From the IMG/VR virus record IMGVR_UViG_3300032360_000004, positions 1 through 61,310 of that record: 61,310 bases of DNA; one strand, given 5' to 3'. The notes below the pieces were generated by a model. It saw only the letters and a list, made by a program, of their open reading frames with translations. It was not told where the DNA came from and searched no databases. The DNA comes from a virus. Below, piece after piece: positions 42,261 to 50,538 of this stretch. How positions within the stretch are numbered: position 1 is the first letter of the stretch; each line of letters opens with the position of its first letter. Made by a program: the position numbers and the translations under genes.

Positions 42261-42728
42261 TTATTGTTGGCGTCGGTAATGCCCCTCTCCCAGTTCACCC
42301 CGGTCAGGTACAACGTGCCAGCGTCCGCCCTTCTTAGTCAGCGTGCCAACGTACTCTCCTGGGAAGCAATCGCCGTCAGACCACACGCCATCTGTCACGT
42401 TGCGGTACACGGGGCTGCCTTCCTCAAAGCCGTACAGCACGGCCCACACTTCAACGGGTGTAATGCCATGCACTGTTCGCGTCTGCGACCCCCACCCAGT
42501 GGGGCGGCTACCGGGGTAGTGGGCCTTGGTGTACTGGTCGCAGCCGTGGTTAATCTGCTGCTCACGTTGAGCTTCCAGGCGGTTGCTATGCGTGGTGAAG
42601 CACTTGTGAGCAAAGCTACACAGGTTGACCGTTACGGTTCCAGTGTCCCCTCTAGTGTTGGAAATCAACATAGAGTCCAGCACTAGGTTACGGGTGGCAG
42701 CCTTCAGGGTGTAAATGTAAATGCCCAT
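42261..42728 (-). CDS. Hypothetical protein
   Basis: The 155-residue protein has CTGAAGGAAACAAACC before ATG 42728. Features: GTVTVNLCSFAHKCFTTHSN (Cys and His that could bind zinc) and a C-terminal beta part (VEVWAVLYGFEEGSPVYRNV, YVGTLTKKGGRWHVVP). I do not recognise it. It belongs to the run of small minus-strand genes. Confidence 0.55.
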   Translation of the reverse strand: MGIYIYTLKAATRNLVLDSMLISNTRGDTGTVTVNLCSFAHKCFTTHSNRLEAQREQQINHGCDQYTKAHYPGSRPTGWGSQTRTVHGITPVEVWAVLYGFEEGSPVYRNVTDGVWSDGDCFPGEYVGTLTKKGGRWHVVPDRGELGEGHYRRQQ

Positions 42729-42777
42729 GGTTTGTTTCCTTCAGTTGATGGTAGTGAATGGTGAGTAGTGAGGTGTA

Positions 42778-43152
42778 CTAGCAGTCCGAACCAATCGTGG
42801 GGCAGCAGTGAGCAGAGTTGCACCGGTACTTAGGAGTGATGGTCCCAGCGTTGTAGGGAGTCATCGGGTTGCCGCACTCACCACATGAGGGTCGGCGGGT
42901 TTTCTTGGGGGCCGGTAGTGGCAAAGCACAAATCCCATCTGAGTCAATGACATTGTAAGCGGCTTGGAGCAGGCTGACCTGTGCAGCCCTTTCCTCTTTG
43001 GTCTGGACCCACTCTTGCACTGGGTACAGGTCAGCACTGGTGAGGTAGTGGATCTTACACAGGGCGTCCAGGTCTTTGTTGTTGATGGCAGTGGCGAGGG
43101 CGTTGTTGAAGTCAGTCGCGTTTGTGATGAAATCCATGTCGAAGTCGAACAT
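42778..43152 (-). CDS. Hypothetical protein with C-terminal zinc ribbon
   Basis: The 124-residue protein starts at ATG 43152, three nt after GGGAGCAAGC; an earlier in-frame start at 43221 lacks a site. The N-terminal half is acidic and helical (FDMDFITNATDFNNALATAI, VQTKEERAAQVSLLQAAYN). The end has CGEC and two further Cys pairs in a Pro-rich context, like a zinc ribbon. The role is unknown. Confidence 0.6.
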   Translation of the reverse strand: MFDFDMDFITNATDFNNALATAINNKDLDALCKIHYLTSADLYPVQEWVQTKEERAAQVSLLQAAYNVIDSDGICALPLPAPKKTRRPSCGECGNPMTPYNAGTITPKYRCNSAHCCPTIGSDC

Positions 43153-43227
43153 GTGCTTGCTCCCGGTTATGGTTGGTAGTGGTTGGTGTGGTCTAGTAGT
43201 AGTATCGGTCGCCGTGCTCAACAGACT

Positions 43228-43446
43228 TTAGTTAGATTTCCTTCCGAGGGTTTTGATGAAGGTTCGAACAGCGTGTACTTGGTCAGTTGTCCCATCAAGG
43301 GCTTCTCTGTTTTCCCACAGCCCTTTGACTGTCAGGGCACCAACAGCACCGTTGTACAAGATGCTGTTCGTGTTCAAGATCATTGCGGTCTGCTCACTGG
43401 TGAATGAAACTTGTCCGGTCGCCGTGTTAGTGAATCGCGTAGCCAT
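43228..43446 (-). CDS. Hypothetical protein
   Basis: The 72-residue protein follows GGGAGTAGGCAATC before ATG 43446. The sequence (FTNTATGQVSFTSEQTAMIL, GALTVKGLWENREALDG) is mixed and acidic to neutral. No family is recognised. First gene after a 500-bp non-coding gap, so it is probably the first of the small-gene operon. Confidence 0.55.
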   Translation of the reverse strand: MATRFTNTATGQVSFTSEQTAMILNTNSILYNGAVGALTVKGLWENREALDGTTDQVHAVRTFIKTLGRKSN

Positions 43447-43940
43447 GATTGCCTACTCCCGTTTCGAGGTAACTTTTCAAGACAGAGTACCAATCCCTGC
43501 CGACGGGTTTGACAACAAGCAGGCAGGGTAACCAACCGGGTAGCGAACCCAGTAGGTTGCGGTGGCCCCCAGTGCGGTGCGGCTACTGGTAGTAGCCTGC
43601 ACCCCGCATACGCCAGCGGTGGGGTAGGGCAGTAGGGCCAACCTGCCCCGCCTGCTTGTTGCCCGGCAAGGTTGCTGGGTGCTTGGCCCCATTTGAGCCG
43701 GGGGTGTTGTACCCGACCCCACCGGGTTGCCCCGGTGCCTTGCCGCTTGAGTTGTCAAAGAGCTTGCGAGGCCCGTGCCCCACAGAGACAGTTATAGGCG
43801 GGGCCAACTATTAGCACAACCCCCAGACCCGCAAAAAAGCCTTTAGGGGCAAAAAAACAGGGTCCGGAATACCGCTTGTTTTACGGGGTATTCCGGACCC
43901 TTGGGGGTTCCCCCACCAAATTGGTGGGATTTCTGGGGGG
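43447..43940. other. GC-rich non-coding region
   Basis: About 490 bp without a convincing gene. The right end has a very strong minus-strand terminator (43851-43900) and a further palindrome CCACCAAATTGGTGG near 43915-43929. The rest is G/C-rich with repeated GGTTGC/GGTAGC words and may hold the promoter for the small genes, a structured RNA or an origin of replication. Confidence 0.55.
43851..43900 (-). terminator. Strong intrinsic terminator (14-bp stem)
   Basis: GGGTCCGGAATACC (43860-43873) pairs perfectly with GGTATTCCGGACCC (43887-43900) around a 13-nt loop, and on the minus strand is followed by TGTTTTTTT. It ends transcription of the DGQHR/ParB-like gene. Confidence 0.9.
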
Positions 43941-45416
43941 CTACTCAGGCCGTAGGCAGTCCAGCGGTACGTCATAGGTGTTACCGGTTTCATTGTCCTC
44001 CACTTGGGCAACGGTGCCTGCCGGGCCTTGGTACGTGTCCTGCAGAATGCCCTTCCACGGTTTGGTGTTAGGGTCATCTACCAACACCCGGACTCCTGCC
44101 AACTCACCTTCCCACGTCCACGTCCCTGGGATCGGGTCTTTGGCCTTAGACGGCTTGGCCTTTTTCTTACCCCGGCCACCCGCCTTCTTGGCTTCAGCCT
44201 TTGCCCGTTCGGCTGCTGCACGGGTGGCAATCTCTTCCAGGCTGGGGTCGTTGGCTGCTGCCACTTCAGCCGGGTCGCCTAGGTCAATGCCACCCACGTC
44301 AGCCGTCTCGGCCAACGTGCGAAACCCGTCTGGGTCTGTGTGGTAGTCCAGCACTAGGTGTTTGGCAGTAACAGCCTTACCTGTGGCGTACTGGTTCCAA
44401 GCCTTGGCCAGCAGCCCGGTACGCTCAGGTACGCTACCACCACCGTCGTCCACCATGTGGGCTAGTGCTACCCGCACTGCCTTTAGTTGGTTGTCACTAC
44501 CAGCCAACCACACCAGGAAATCACAGGCATCCTCCCACTGGGCAAAGTCCAGCAGGTCTTCGCTGGGGTTACTGGCTGCCCGGTACTCAGCCGGGTCGGT
44601 ACCGCTGCTGCCCATCAGGTACAACATACCAGCCATATAACCAAGGCTCAGGTAGCGAGACAGTTGCTTGTCCCCCCCGTCCTCTTGGTACACGTGCTGC
44701 ACACAGTCCAGCAGCTTGGGGTGACGGGCAATAAAGTCCAGGGCTTCAGCATGGGTCCGCCGTGGGGCATGAGCACTAAGCCCCATACCAGTACGGCTCC
44801 ATAACAGCCGCACCGCATAGTCAGTAATGCGGGCCACCTTGCGTCGTGCCACGCTGGGCATATTGGCAAAGTGGTTGCTGCGGTAGATGACGTCGGCCAA
44901 GCTGCGAGGCTTACACGTGTCCATGGTATTAATCACGTGGTCCTCCTCACTGATGCCATACACCACCAGCTTTACCATGGTGGGTTGCTGGGTATGGCCG
45001 GGCCAGTCTTCTGGGGCTTCTTGCCATGCCTCCGCTGCCAGTATGAAACTGATAAGCGTATGCTGGCCATTCAGCACCAACCCGGTGGAGCCAATAATGA
45101 CCGGCTCCCCGTTCATCTGCCACCGTTGTCGCAGGTGTTCCTGCTTCAGCATTTGCACCACGCCACCATACAGGGGTCGGTTGGTGACATTGTTGTAGCA
45201 CCGGATCTTAGTGCCGTGGTGGTTTCGCAGCAGGTAGTCACTGCCATAGGGGGCGTCCTCAGTTTCCTCTTCCCAACCTAGCAAGTCCTTAGCTTGGTCT
45301 ACGGTCAGGGGTTTGCTGTCATCACACAGGGACAAGGTTACTTCCGGGTACAGCACCGTACGACCATTAGTATCCGTCGCGGTGGTGCTGGTTTTCTTCT
45401 TGGGTGCTTTAGGCAT
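43941..45416 (-). CDS. ParB/DGQHR-like domain protein
   Basis: The 491-residue protein starts at ATG 45416 and overlaps the previous gene by 8 nt. The N-terminal region includes QRWQMNGEPVIIGSTGLVLN and GQHTLISFILAAE (residues about 100-130), resembling the phage 'DGQHRL' ParB-like domain in which GQH lies in the active loop. After a helical centre comes a Lys/Ala-rich linker (AKAEAKKAGGRGKKKAKPSK near 418-437) and a small beta domain at the end. ParB-like phage proteins bind or cut DNA or hydrolyse NTP, but the function here is unknown. Confidence 0.65.
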   Translation of the reverse strand: MPKAPKKKTSTTATDTNGRTVLYPEVTLSLCDDSKPLTVDQAKDLLGWEEETEDAPYGSDYLLRNHHGTKIRCYNNVTNRPLYGGVVQMLKQEHLRQRWQMNGEPVIIGSTGLVLNGQHTLISFILAAEAWQEAPEDWPGHTQQPTMVKLVVYGISEEDHVINTMDTCKPRSLADVIYRSNHFANMPSVARRKVARITDYAVRLLWSRTGMGLSAHAPRRTHAEALDFIARHPKLLDCVQHVYQEDGGDKQLSRYLSLGYMAGMLYLMGSSGTDPAEYRAASNPSEDLLDFAQWEDACDFLVWLAGSDNQLKAVRVALAHMVDDGGGSVPERTGLLAKAWNQYATGKAVTAKHLVLDYHTDPDGFRTLAETADVGGIDLGDPAEVAAANDPSLEEIATRAAAERAKAEAKKAGGRGKKKAKPSKAKDPIPGTWTWEGELAGVRVLVDDPNTKPWKGILQDTYQGPAGTVAQVEDNETGNTYDVPLDCLRPE

Positions 45417-45678
45417 TGGTTTGGTCTTTCTTGTTGGGGTGTGTGCTTGCAATAGGGGTTCCCACCTGGACAGGTCTAGGTACGTAGATCCTTAAGGGTG
45501 GGACAGGTGCCTGTGGTTCTTCAGCCGATAACTGCTTCTCCTCTTTAACTGGTTTAGGGTTTCTTACTTCCACCTTAGCGATGCCTTCACTGGCAAGAGC
45601 GTGGACAATCCAATCTTCTTGTGGCGGTTCCAGGCTGGCTATATCTATGCCTGCTGGAACACGTACGACCTTTACCAT
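45409..45678 (-). CDS. Hypothetical protein
   Basis: The 89-residue protein starts at ATG 45678, immediately after GGGAGCAAGCAG. Upstream in-frame sequence is likely non-coding. It has a basic/hydrophobic start (VKVVRVPAGIDIASLEPPQE), a helical middle and a Pro-rich end. No family is recognised. First gene of the leftward transcript, overlapping the ParB-like gene by 8 nt. Confidence 0.55.
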   Translation of the reverse strand: MVKVVRVPAGIDIASLEPPQEDWIVHALASEGIAKVEVRNPKPVKEEKQLSAEEPQAPVPPLRIYVPRPVQVGTPIASTHPNKKDQTNA

Positions 45679-45835
45679 CTGCTTGCTCCCATCCATGTGG
45701 TTACCTGCTGTTAGGGGCAGGGTAGCCCTACGGCCAATTGACCGGGGGGCTGTTATACACAGCAATTGCTGCCGGGTGCAACCCCAGTTTACCCAGCGGG
45801 TAAAAACTGCACCCCCCTGTACAGCTTGGGCCAGT

Positions 45836-45851
45836 AGTTTAGTATAAACAG
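45836..45851 (+). promoter_or_regulatory. Promoter/operator-like element before the replication operon
   Basis: AGTTTAGTATAAACAG includes a perfect inverted repeat GTTTA-GTA-TAAAC and a TATAAA-like -10. It lies in the divergent gap 37 nt before the first plus-strand gene. A 13-of-16 match occurs at 56429-56444 in the other divergent gap. No standard -35 is seen, so either an activator or a repressor operator may be involved. Confidence 0.5.
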
Positions 45852-45884
45852 TATGCCACGGGTGGCAGCCAGGAGCACAACACA

Positions 45885-46088
45885 ATGGACAACCCAGTAC
45901 GACATCCATGGGATAAGTGGTTTAAGAGCGAAGGCTTTACCCTCCTACGGGGTAAGCAGTACCAGTGTATGCCGCACAGCATGGCCCAACAGATACGCAA
46001 CGCAGCACACCGTAAGCAGCACCGGGTGAGCATAAAGATCGCTGGGGATAAACTAGTAGTGACCAACCTAGGACCAATCAATGACTGA
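45885..46088 (+). CDS. Hypothetical protein
   Basis: The 67-residue basic protein (HPWDKWFKSEGFTLLRGKQY, SMAQQIRNAAHRKQHRVSIK) is like many small early phage proteins with possible DNA- or RNA-binding roles. It overlaps the RuvC-like gene by 8 nt and opens the replication operon. Confidence 0.6.
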   Translation: MDNPVRHPWDKWFKSEGFTLLRGKQYQCMPHSMAQQIRNAAHRKQHRVSIKIAGDKLVVTNLGPIND

Positions 46089-46551
46089 CATCCGCCCCAC
46101 CTATATAGGTATAGATCCAGGACAGAGCGGTGGCCTGATACTGCTGGATGGCGTGATGGTAAAGGCCACGCCCATGCCTGCAACCGAGCGGGATATATGG
46201 GACTGGTTTGACCACCAAGACATTGGCACTGCACCACAGGCAATTATCGAGAAGGTACACAGTATGCCCCGGCAGGGCGTGGTGAGTAGCTTTAAGTTTG
46301 GACTGGGGTACGGTGGTCTCCGCATGGCACTAATAGCCGCCTGCATTCCATTTGATGAAGTCACCCCCCAAGTGTGGCAACGGGCACTAGGTATCCCCAG
46401 CCGCCTGAAGACTGAAACCCCCACCAAGTGGAAGAACCGGCTAAAGGCCAAGGCACAGCAACTATACCCACGCCTGGAGGTAACCCTTAAGACAGCGGAC
46501 GCACTACTTATAGCCACCTACTGCCAGCGTAAGCACACAGGCACCCTGTAG
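46081..46551 (+). CDS. RuvC-like Holliday junction resolvase
   Basis: The 156-residue protein has the RNase-H-fold signatures of RuvC: YIGIDPGQSGGL near residues 8-19 (first Asp), AIIEKVHSMPRQG near 55-67 (Glu), and TADALLIATYCQRK near 139-152 (final Asp). These enzymes cut branched DNA during recombination or before packaging. Length is normal for phage RuvC-like proteins. Confidence 0.9.
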   Translation: MTDIRPTYIGIDPGQSGGLILLDGVMVKATPMPATERDIWDWFDHQDIGTAPQAIIEKVHSMPRQGVVSSFKFGLGYGGLRMALIAACIPFDEVTPQVWQRALGIPSRLKTETPTKWKNRLKAKAQQLYPRLEVTLKTADALLIATYCQRKHTGTL

Positions 46552-46584
46552 GTGGTAAGCTATTACTAAGGAGCAAGCACACCA

Positions 46585-47142
46585 ATGGCCACACGTTACC
46601 AAGCACACCGTAAGAAATGGATAGACTGTACGGCTTGCCCTTTGCACCAAGGACGAACACAGGTGGTGCTAGCCCGTGGCCACCTACCTGCCGACATACT
46701 GTTTGTGGGTGAGGCTCCTGGTGCTAGTGAAGATGTACTAGGGCGTCCGTTTGTTGGGCCTGCTGGGCACCTGTTAGACAGCATAGTGGACCAAGCCTTG
46801 GACGCAGTACCCGGTATAGGTGTAGCTTTCACCAACCTAGTAGCCTGCATTCCTAAGACTGGGGCAACAACTGCTAAGATTGGCGAACCGCCTGCACAGG
46901 CTATACAGGCGTGCAATCCTAGGCTGCTGGAACTCATTGACCTATGCCACCCCCAGTTAATAGTGGGCGTGGGGGTACTGGCTACCAAGCACCTGGAAGC
47001 ACTAGACTCCTCTATGGTCATGGTTATTAGTATTGTCCACCCGGCTGCCATATTGCGTATGGACATCAGTCAACGGGGGCTAGCAATACAACGGGCCACC
47101 ATAGCTTTGGAAGACGCAGCCACAGAACTAGTCCCATTTTAA
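46585..47142 (+). CDS. Family 4-like uracil-DNA glycosylase
   Basis: The 185-residue protein has the family's active-site block GEAPGASEDVLGRPFVG (residues about 38-54), PAGHLLDSI, and the C-terminal IVHPAAILR. Four Cys at the expected places (CTACPL; VACIPK; QACNPR) would hold the 4Fe-4S cluster. Family 4 enzymes remove uracil from DNA. In a phage that may modify thymine through hydroxymethyluracil, its preference for uracil versus modified uracil is of interest. GGAGCAAGC precedes ATG. Confidence 0.88.
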   Translation: MATRYQAHRKKWIDCTACPLHQGRTQVVLARGHLPADILFVGEAPGASEDVLGRPFVGPAGHLLDSIVDQALDAVPGIGVAFTNLVACIPKTGATTAKIGEPPAQAIQACNPRLLELIDLCHPQLIVGVGVLATKHLEALDSSMVMVISIVHPAAILRMDISQRGLAIQRATIALEDAATELVPF

Positions 47143-47158
47143 GGAGCAAGCAACAGCC

Positions 47159-48202
47159 ATGGCTATTACACCCATCTGGCAAGGCCCGGAAAAAGACGGT
47201 ATCACCCAGTCGCTGCTTGGTAGGTTTCTGTCCTGCCGTGAACGGTTTCGGCTATTAGTAGTGCACGGGTTAAAACCTGTGGACACTTTTAGGCACGCCC
47301 TGGAATACGGTCAAATGTGGCACGCCTGCGAGGAAGCCCACGCAGACGGTGCCGACTGGGCTGAAGCCCTGCAAGAATACTGCCAACCACTGGCCCGGCA
47401 ATATCCCACCCAGCAAGAGCAGGTACAGCACTGGTACCGGGTATGTAAAACGCAGTTCCCTATATACGTAAAGTATTGGGCCAAGCACCCCGATGTTAAA
47501 AACCGGGAACCACTAGTACAGGAGCAGACGTTTAACATTCCCTATGAGTTACCCAGTGGGCGTACCGTGCGGCTGCGGGGTAAGTGGGACAGCGTGGATG
47601 TCATTGGCAAAGGCAGCCGGGCCAAAGTGTACCTACAGGAAAACAAGACTAAGGGTGATGTAGACGAGGAACAACTCAAACAGCAACTACAGTTTGACCT
47701 ACAGACCATGCTGTACCTAACAGCCATGCACATGGCAGGCGACCCCACACAGGCGTGGCCCCACAGCATTGCCGGGGTACGGTACAATGTAGTACGCAGG
47801 CCACTAAGTGGTGGCAGGCACAGCATACGGCAGCACAAGCCCACCAAGAGCAAGCCCCAAGGCGAAAGCCAGGATGAGTATTACAATCGGTTAGGTGGGC
47901 TTATAGCCAGTGACCAGGACTTTTTCTTTATGCGATGGAAGGCAGTGGTAACTGATGCAGACGTGGAAACATTTAAACAGCAGTTCCTTAACCCAGTGCT
48001 AGAACAACTCTGTCAGTGGTGGGACCACATTACCACCAACCTGGAAGACCCATTCCAACCCAGCAACACTACCCACTACCGTTACCCGTTTGGAGTATAT
48101 AACCCGGTAGGTGTGGGCCGAGCCAGTGAACTGGATGAGTACCTGTCCACAGGCAGTACACTGGGCCTGCAAGAAACCGACACTGTATTTCCGGAACTGT
48201 AA
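47159..48202 (+). CDS. PD-(D/E)XK-family nuclease (RecB/Cas4-like)
   Basis: The 347-residue protein has an N-terminal Ser/Cys-rich start (ITQSLLGRFLSCRERFRLLV), a helical part, and the nuclease core LRGKWDSVDVIGKGSRAKVY followed by LQENKTKGDVDEEQ, where Asp and the ExK of 'QENKTK' would bind metal. QFDLQTMLYLTAMH is the following Q-x3-Y helix. Such proteins process DNA ends in phage recombination. It sits beside the RecA-like ATPase and SSB-like protein, consistent with an end-resection/annealing set. GGAGCAAGC precedes ATG. Confidence 0.85.
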   Translation: MAITPIWQGPEKDGITQSLLGRFLSCRERFRLLVVHGLKPVDTFRHALEYGQMWHACEEAHADGADWAEALQEYCQPLARQYPTQQEQVQHWYRVCKTQFPIYVKYWAKHPDVKNREPLVQEQTFNIPYELPSGRTVRLRGKWDSVDVIGKGSRAKVYLQENKTKGDVDEEQLKQQLQFDLQTMLYLTAMHMAGDPTQAWPHSIAGVRYNVVRRPLSGGRHSIRQHKPTKSKPQGESQDEYYNRLGGLIASDQDFFFMRWKAVVTDADVETFKQQFLNPVLEQLCQWWDHITTNLEDPFQPSNTTHYRYPFGVYNPVGVGRASELDEYLSTGSTLGLQETDTVFPEL

Positions 48203-48217
48203 GAGGAGCAAGCACTA

Positions 48218-49072
48218 ATGCCCAACGTAACGAAGCAAACAACCAAGCCCCGTAAGCGTAAGAAGGGTGGCAAGGTAGTTGACCGCATCCAACCTATAGG
48301 CTTTGACAAGAAGGACGGTATAAAGATTAACCTGTACGGACGCAGTGGCACGGGTAAGACCACCCTGTGGGCTACCTTCCCCAAGCCAATACTGGCCGTG
48401 GTATGCAGTGGGGGTAGCCAGCCCGGTGAACTACGCAGCATTAATACCCCGGCCTACCGCAAGACAATTAATCAGGTGGTGATTGAAAGCAGTGAGGAAA
48501 TTAAAGAACTGGTGGAGTACCAGAAGGAAACTAATAAGTATGCCACCATAGTGCTGGACCACGCCACCGGTCTACAGGACTACGTGCTGCGTGAGGTACT
48601 AGGTATAGACCAAGCCCCGGCCCAACTAAGCTGGGGCGTTGCTAGCCAGCAGCAGTACGGGCAGGTAGCTCTACAGATGAAGGAGCGGCTACGTAGCCTG
48701 CTGGACCTAGACTGTAACGTAGTTATAGTGGCCCAGGAGCGGGAGTTTAATACTGACAGCGAGGGTGACCTGCTAATGCCGTTCGTTGGTAGTGCCCTGA
48801 CACCCAGTGTGACGGGGTGGTTAAACCCAGCCTGTGACTATATCTGCCAAACCTTTATCCGACAGGTTTCTGAGCAGGTAACTATTAAGGTAGGCAACAA
48901 GGAAGTTAAGAAAAGCCGTAAGGGTGCCGGGGTGGAGTACTGCCTGCGTACAGCCCCCGACCCTGTGTTCATCACTAAGTTTCGGCTCCCCAAAGGGGTG
49001 GACCTACCAGATGTAATAGTGGACCCAGACTTTGACAACATCAACCAACTCATCACAGGGCAAGGAGGCTAA
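48218..49072 (+). CDS. RecA-like recombination ATPase (Sak4/AAA_24-like)
   Basis: The 284-residue protein starts with a Lys-rich segment and has Walker A NLYGRSGTGKTTLWATFPKP near residues 31-50 and Walker B TIVLDHATGL near 110-119. VVIVAQEREFN near 170 fits the later motif of RecA-like cores. Phage Sak4-type proteins promote single-strand annealing with a partner SSB. The nuclease upstream and the acidic ssDNA-binding-like protein downstream support the set. GGAGCAAGC precedes ATG. Confidence 0.82.
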   Translation: MPNVTKQTTKPRKRKKGGKVVDRIQPIGFDKKDGIKINLYGRSGTGKTTLWATFPKPILAVVCSGGSQPGELRSINTPAYRKTINQVVIESSEEIKELVEYQKETNKYATIVLDHATGLQDYVLREVLGIDQAPAQLSWGVASQQQYGQVALQMKERLRSLLDLDCNVVIVAQEREFNTDSEGDLLMPFVGSALTPSVTGWLNPACDYICQTFIRQVSEQVTIKVGNKEVKKSRKGAGVEYCLRTAPDPVFITKFRLPKGVDLPDVIVDPDFDNINQLITGQGG

Positions 49073-49073
49073 C

Positions 49074-49286
49074 ATGGATGTCGAAGTCAGAACAGGTAAC
49101 CTAGTTATCACTCGGAAAACTAATGAGAGTTTTATCATTGGGGATGATATAAAGGTTACCATTCTGGATGTAGGTGTAGACAAGGTACGTGTAGGGATTG
49201 AAGCCCCCAAGACAATTAGCATACATCGCCAAGAAGTCTACAACGCTATACAGAGTGGAAGGGGGGAACAGGCAAACACCATCTAG
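49074..49286 (+). CDS. csrA: CsrA-family RNA-binding translational regulator
   Basis: The 70-residue protein starts at ATG 49074 with AAGGAGG upstream, two nt after the previous stop. LVITRKTNESFIIGDDIKVT and VRVGIEAPKTISIHRQEVYN follow the CsrA pattern throughout (family 'lvltRk.gE.i.IGddi.vtvl... vriGi.APk...vhR.Evy..i'), including the functional Arg in HRQE. CsrA dimers bind GGA motifs near ribosome sites of mRNAs and repress or stabilise them. In the phage it could redirect host metabolism or regulate its own GGA-rich leaders. Confidence 0.92.
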   Translation: MDVEVRTGNLVITRKTNESFIIGDDIKVTILDVGVDKVRVGIEAPKTISIHRQEVYNAIQSGRGEQANTI

Positions 49287-49342
49287 TTTAGAGACCATCT
49301 ATTTTAGTACACACCTAAGAACTAAGAGCGAGAAGGATCACC

Positions 49343-50350
49343 ATGCCAAAGAAAACCGGAAGCGGTGGATTTTCCAACAAGCTGGGTAAAGCGGGTCGGA
49401 AAGCGTTTAATACCCACAAGAGCGACGACACTAATATGGGAGGTGGTGCTGAACTGCCGCCCGGCATTGAAGGAGGTATAGCTCAACTGGTGGAGTGCAA
49501 GTTTGACCAGTATAAGCGTGGCCCTAATCAGGGGGAATATTTCTTCTACGCTGCTGCGGTAGTTGTGCAGCCTACTGAGCATGGAGGTATCGGTATTGAG
49601 GGGCTGCGTACCAGTATCATGGAACCGCTGTGTGACACCCCCCAACGCAGCCGACCCGACATGGATGCCCACCTGGACTGGGTGTTAAATGAACTGCGTA
49701 AGCTGGGTGTGGCCACAGACGATATCGACTTTGATGATATTGAAGACGTGGCAGCAGCTATTAAAGCCGAGGGACCTTATATGAGGTTCCGCACGTGGCA
49801 GGGTGAACCCACCGAGCAGTGGCCCAACCCACGGGTTAACCACCAGTGGGGTGGTGCCTGCACATATACCCCGGATGATGACGGGGATGCTGTGGTGGAC
49901 AACACTGATGATGACGATGAAGATGATGAAGATGACACCCCGGCACCAGTGGAAGACACTACTGATAGTTCTGACCTGGACGCACTGGCTGCTGCTTCAG
50001 ATGAAGGTGACGAGGAGGCCCAATCTAAACTGGCCGACGCAGCCTTTGAAGCCGGTGTGGATGAGGAAGATGTTAGTAATGCTGAGAACTGGGTAGCCGT
50101 AGCTGAACTGGTTAAAGCAGTTGACCAGGACGAGACTGATGATGACGACGATGATGATGACGATGACGAGGCTACCGATTGGCAGCCAGAGAAGGGGGAA
50201 GTGTATAGCTATAAGCCCCCCAAGGCACGCAAGACGGTGGACTGCGAAGTGACTGCTGTGTTTAGTGGCAAGGAAACGTGCAACCTTAAAAACCTTGACG
50301 ATGGCAAGGTCTATAAGGCTGTGTCCTGGGATAAGCTGGAGCAGGAATAG
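49343..50350 (+). CDS. Acidic ssDNA-binding-like protein
   Basis: The 335-residue protein has an N-terminal domain (residues about 40-160) with IEGGIAQLVECKFDQYKRGP and YMRFRTWQGEPTEQWPNPRV, which is beta-rich and resembles OB-fold proteins next to Sak4-type ATPases. A long Asp/Glu/Thr linker follows (about 180-210 and 260-275). A basic beta tail ends the protein (YSYKPPKARKTVDCEVTAVF). Acidic tails are typical of single-strand-binding proteins, but here the acidic part is internal. Likely partner of the ATPase upstream. Family assignment is by context. Confidence 0.6.
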   Translation: MPKKTGSGGFSNKLGKAGRKAFNTHKSDDTNMGGGAELPPGIEGGIAQLVECKFDQYKRGPNQGEYFFYAAAVVVQPTEHGGIGIEGLRTSIMEPLCDTPQRSRPDMDAHLDWVLNELRKLGVATDDIDFDDIEDVAAAIKAEGPYMRFRTWQGEPTEQWPNPRVNHQWGGACTYTPDDDGDAVVDNTDDDDEDDEDDTPAPVEDTTDSSDLDALAAASDEGDEEAQSKLADAAFEAGVDEEDVSNAENWVAVAELVKAVDQDETDDDDDDDDDDEATDWQPEKGEVYSYKPPKARKTVDCEVTAVFSGKETCNLKNLDDGKVYKAVSWDKLEQE

Positions 50351-50428
50351 TTTCCAGGCTGCTAGAATTCCCAAGGATGGGTTATGGGTGTGTGCTTGCT
50401 CCCTTGGGCCACGGATGGCCCTTTATAT

Positions 50429-50502
50429 ACCCCTGTAGCTCAGTCGGTTAGAGCAGGGTGCTCATAACGCTTTGGTCGCAGGTTCGAATCCTGCCGGGGG
50501 TA
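50429..50502 (+). tRNA. tRNA-Met/Ile2 (CAU anticodon)
   Basis: A complete cloverleaf: acceptor ACCCCTG/CGGGGGT, D arm GCTC/GAGC, anticodon loop CTCATAA (anticodon CAT), T arm GCAGG-TTCGAAT-CCTGC, discriminator A. The anticodon stem has three G-T pairs and is weak. No CCA is encoded. The CAT anticodon could be elongator Met or, if lysidine-modified, Ile for AUA. The weak anticodon stem speaks against initiator Met. Confidence 0.92.
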
Positions 50503-50538
50503 CTAGGGTCAATAGAGTGGAAAGGATACCCACCATCG

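Noticed and set aside
43811-44077. Short minus-strand frame crossing the strong terminator
   Set aside because: It overlaps the end of the ParB-like gene and the terminator hairpin.
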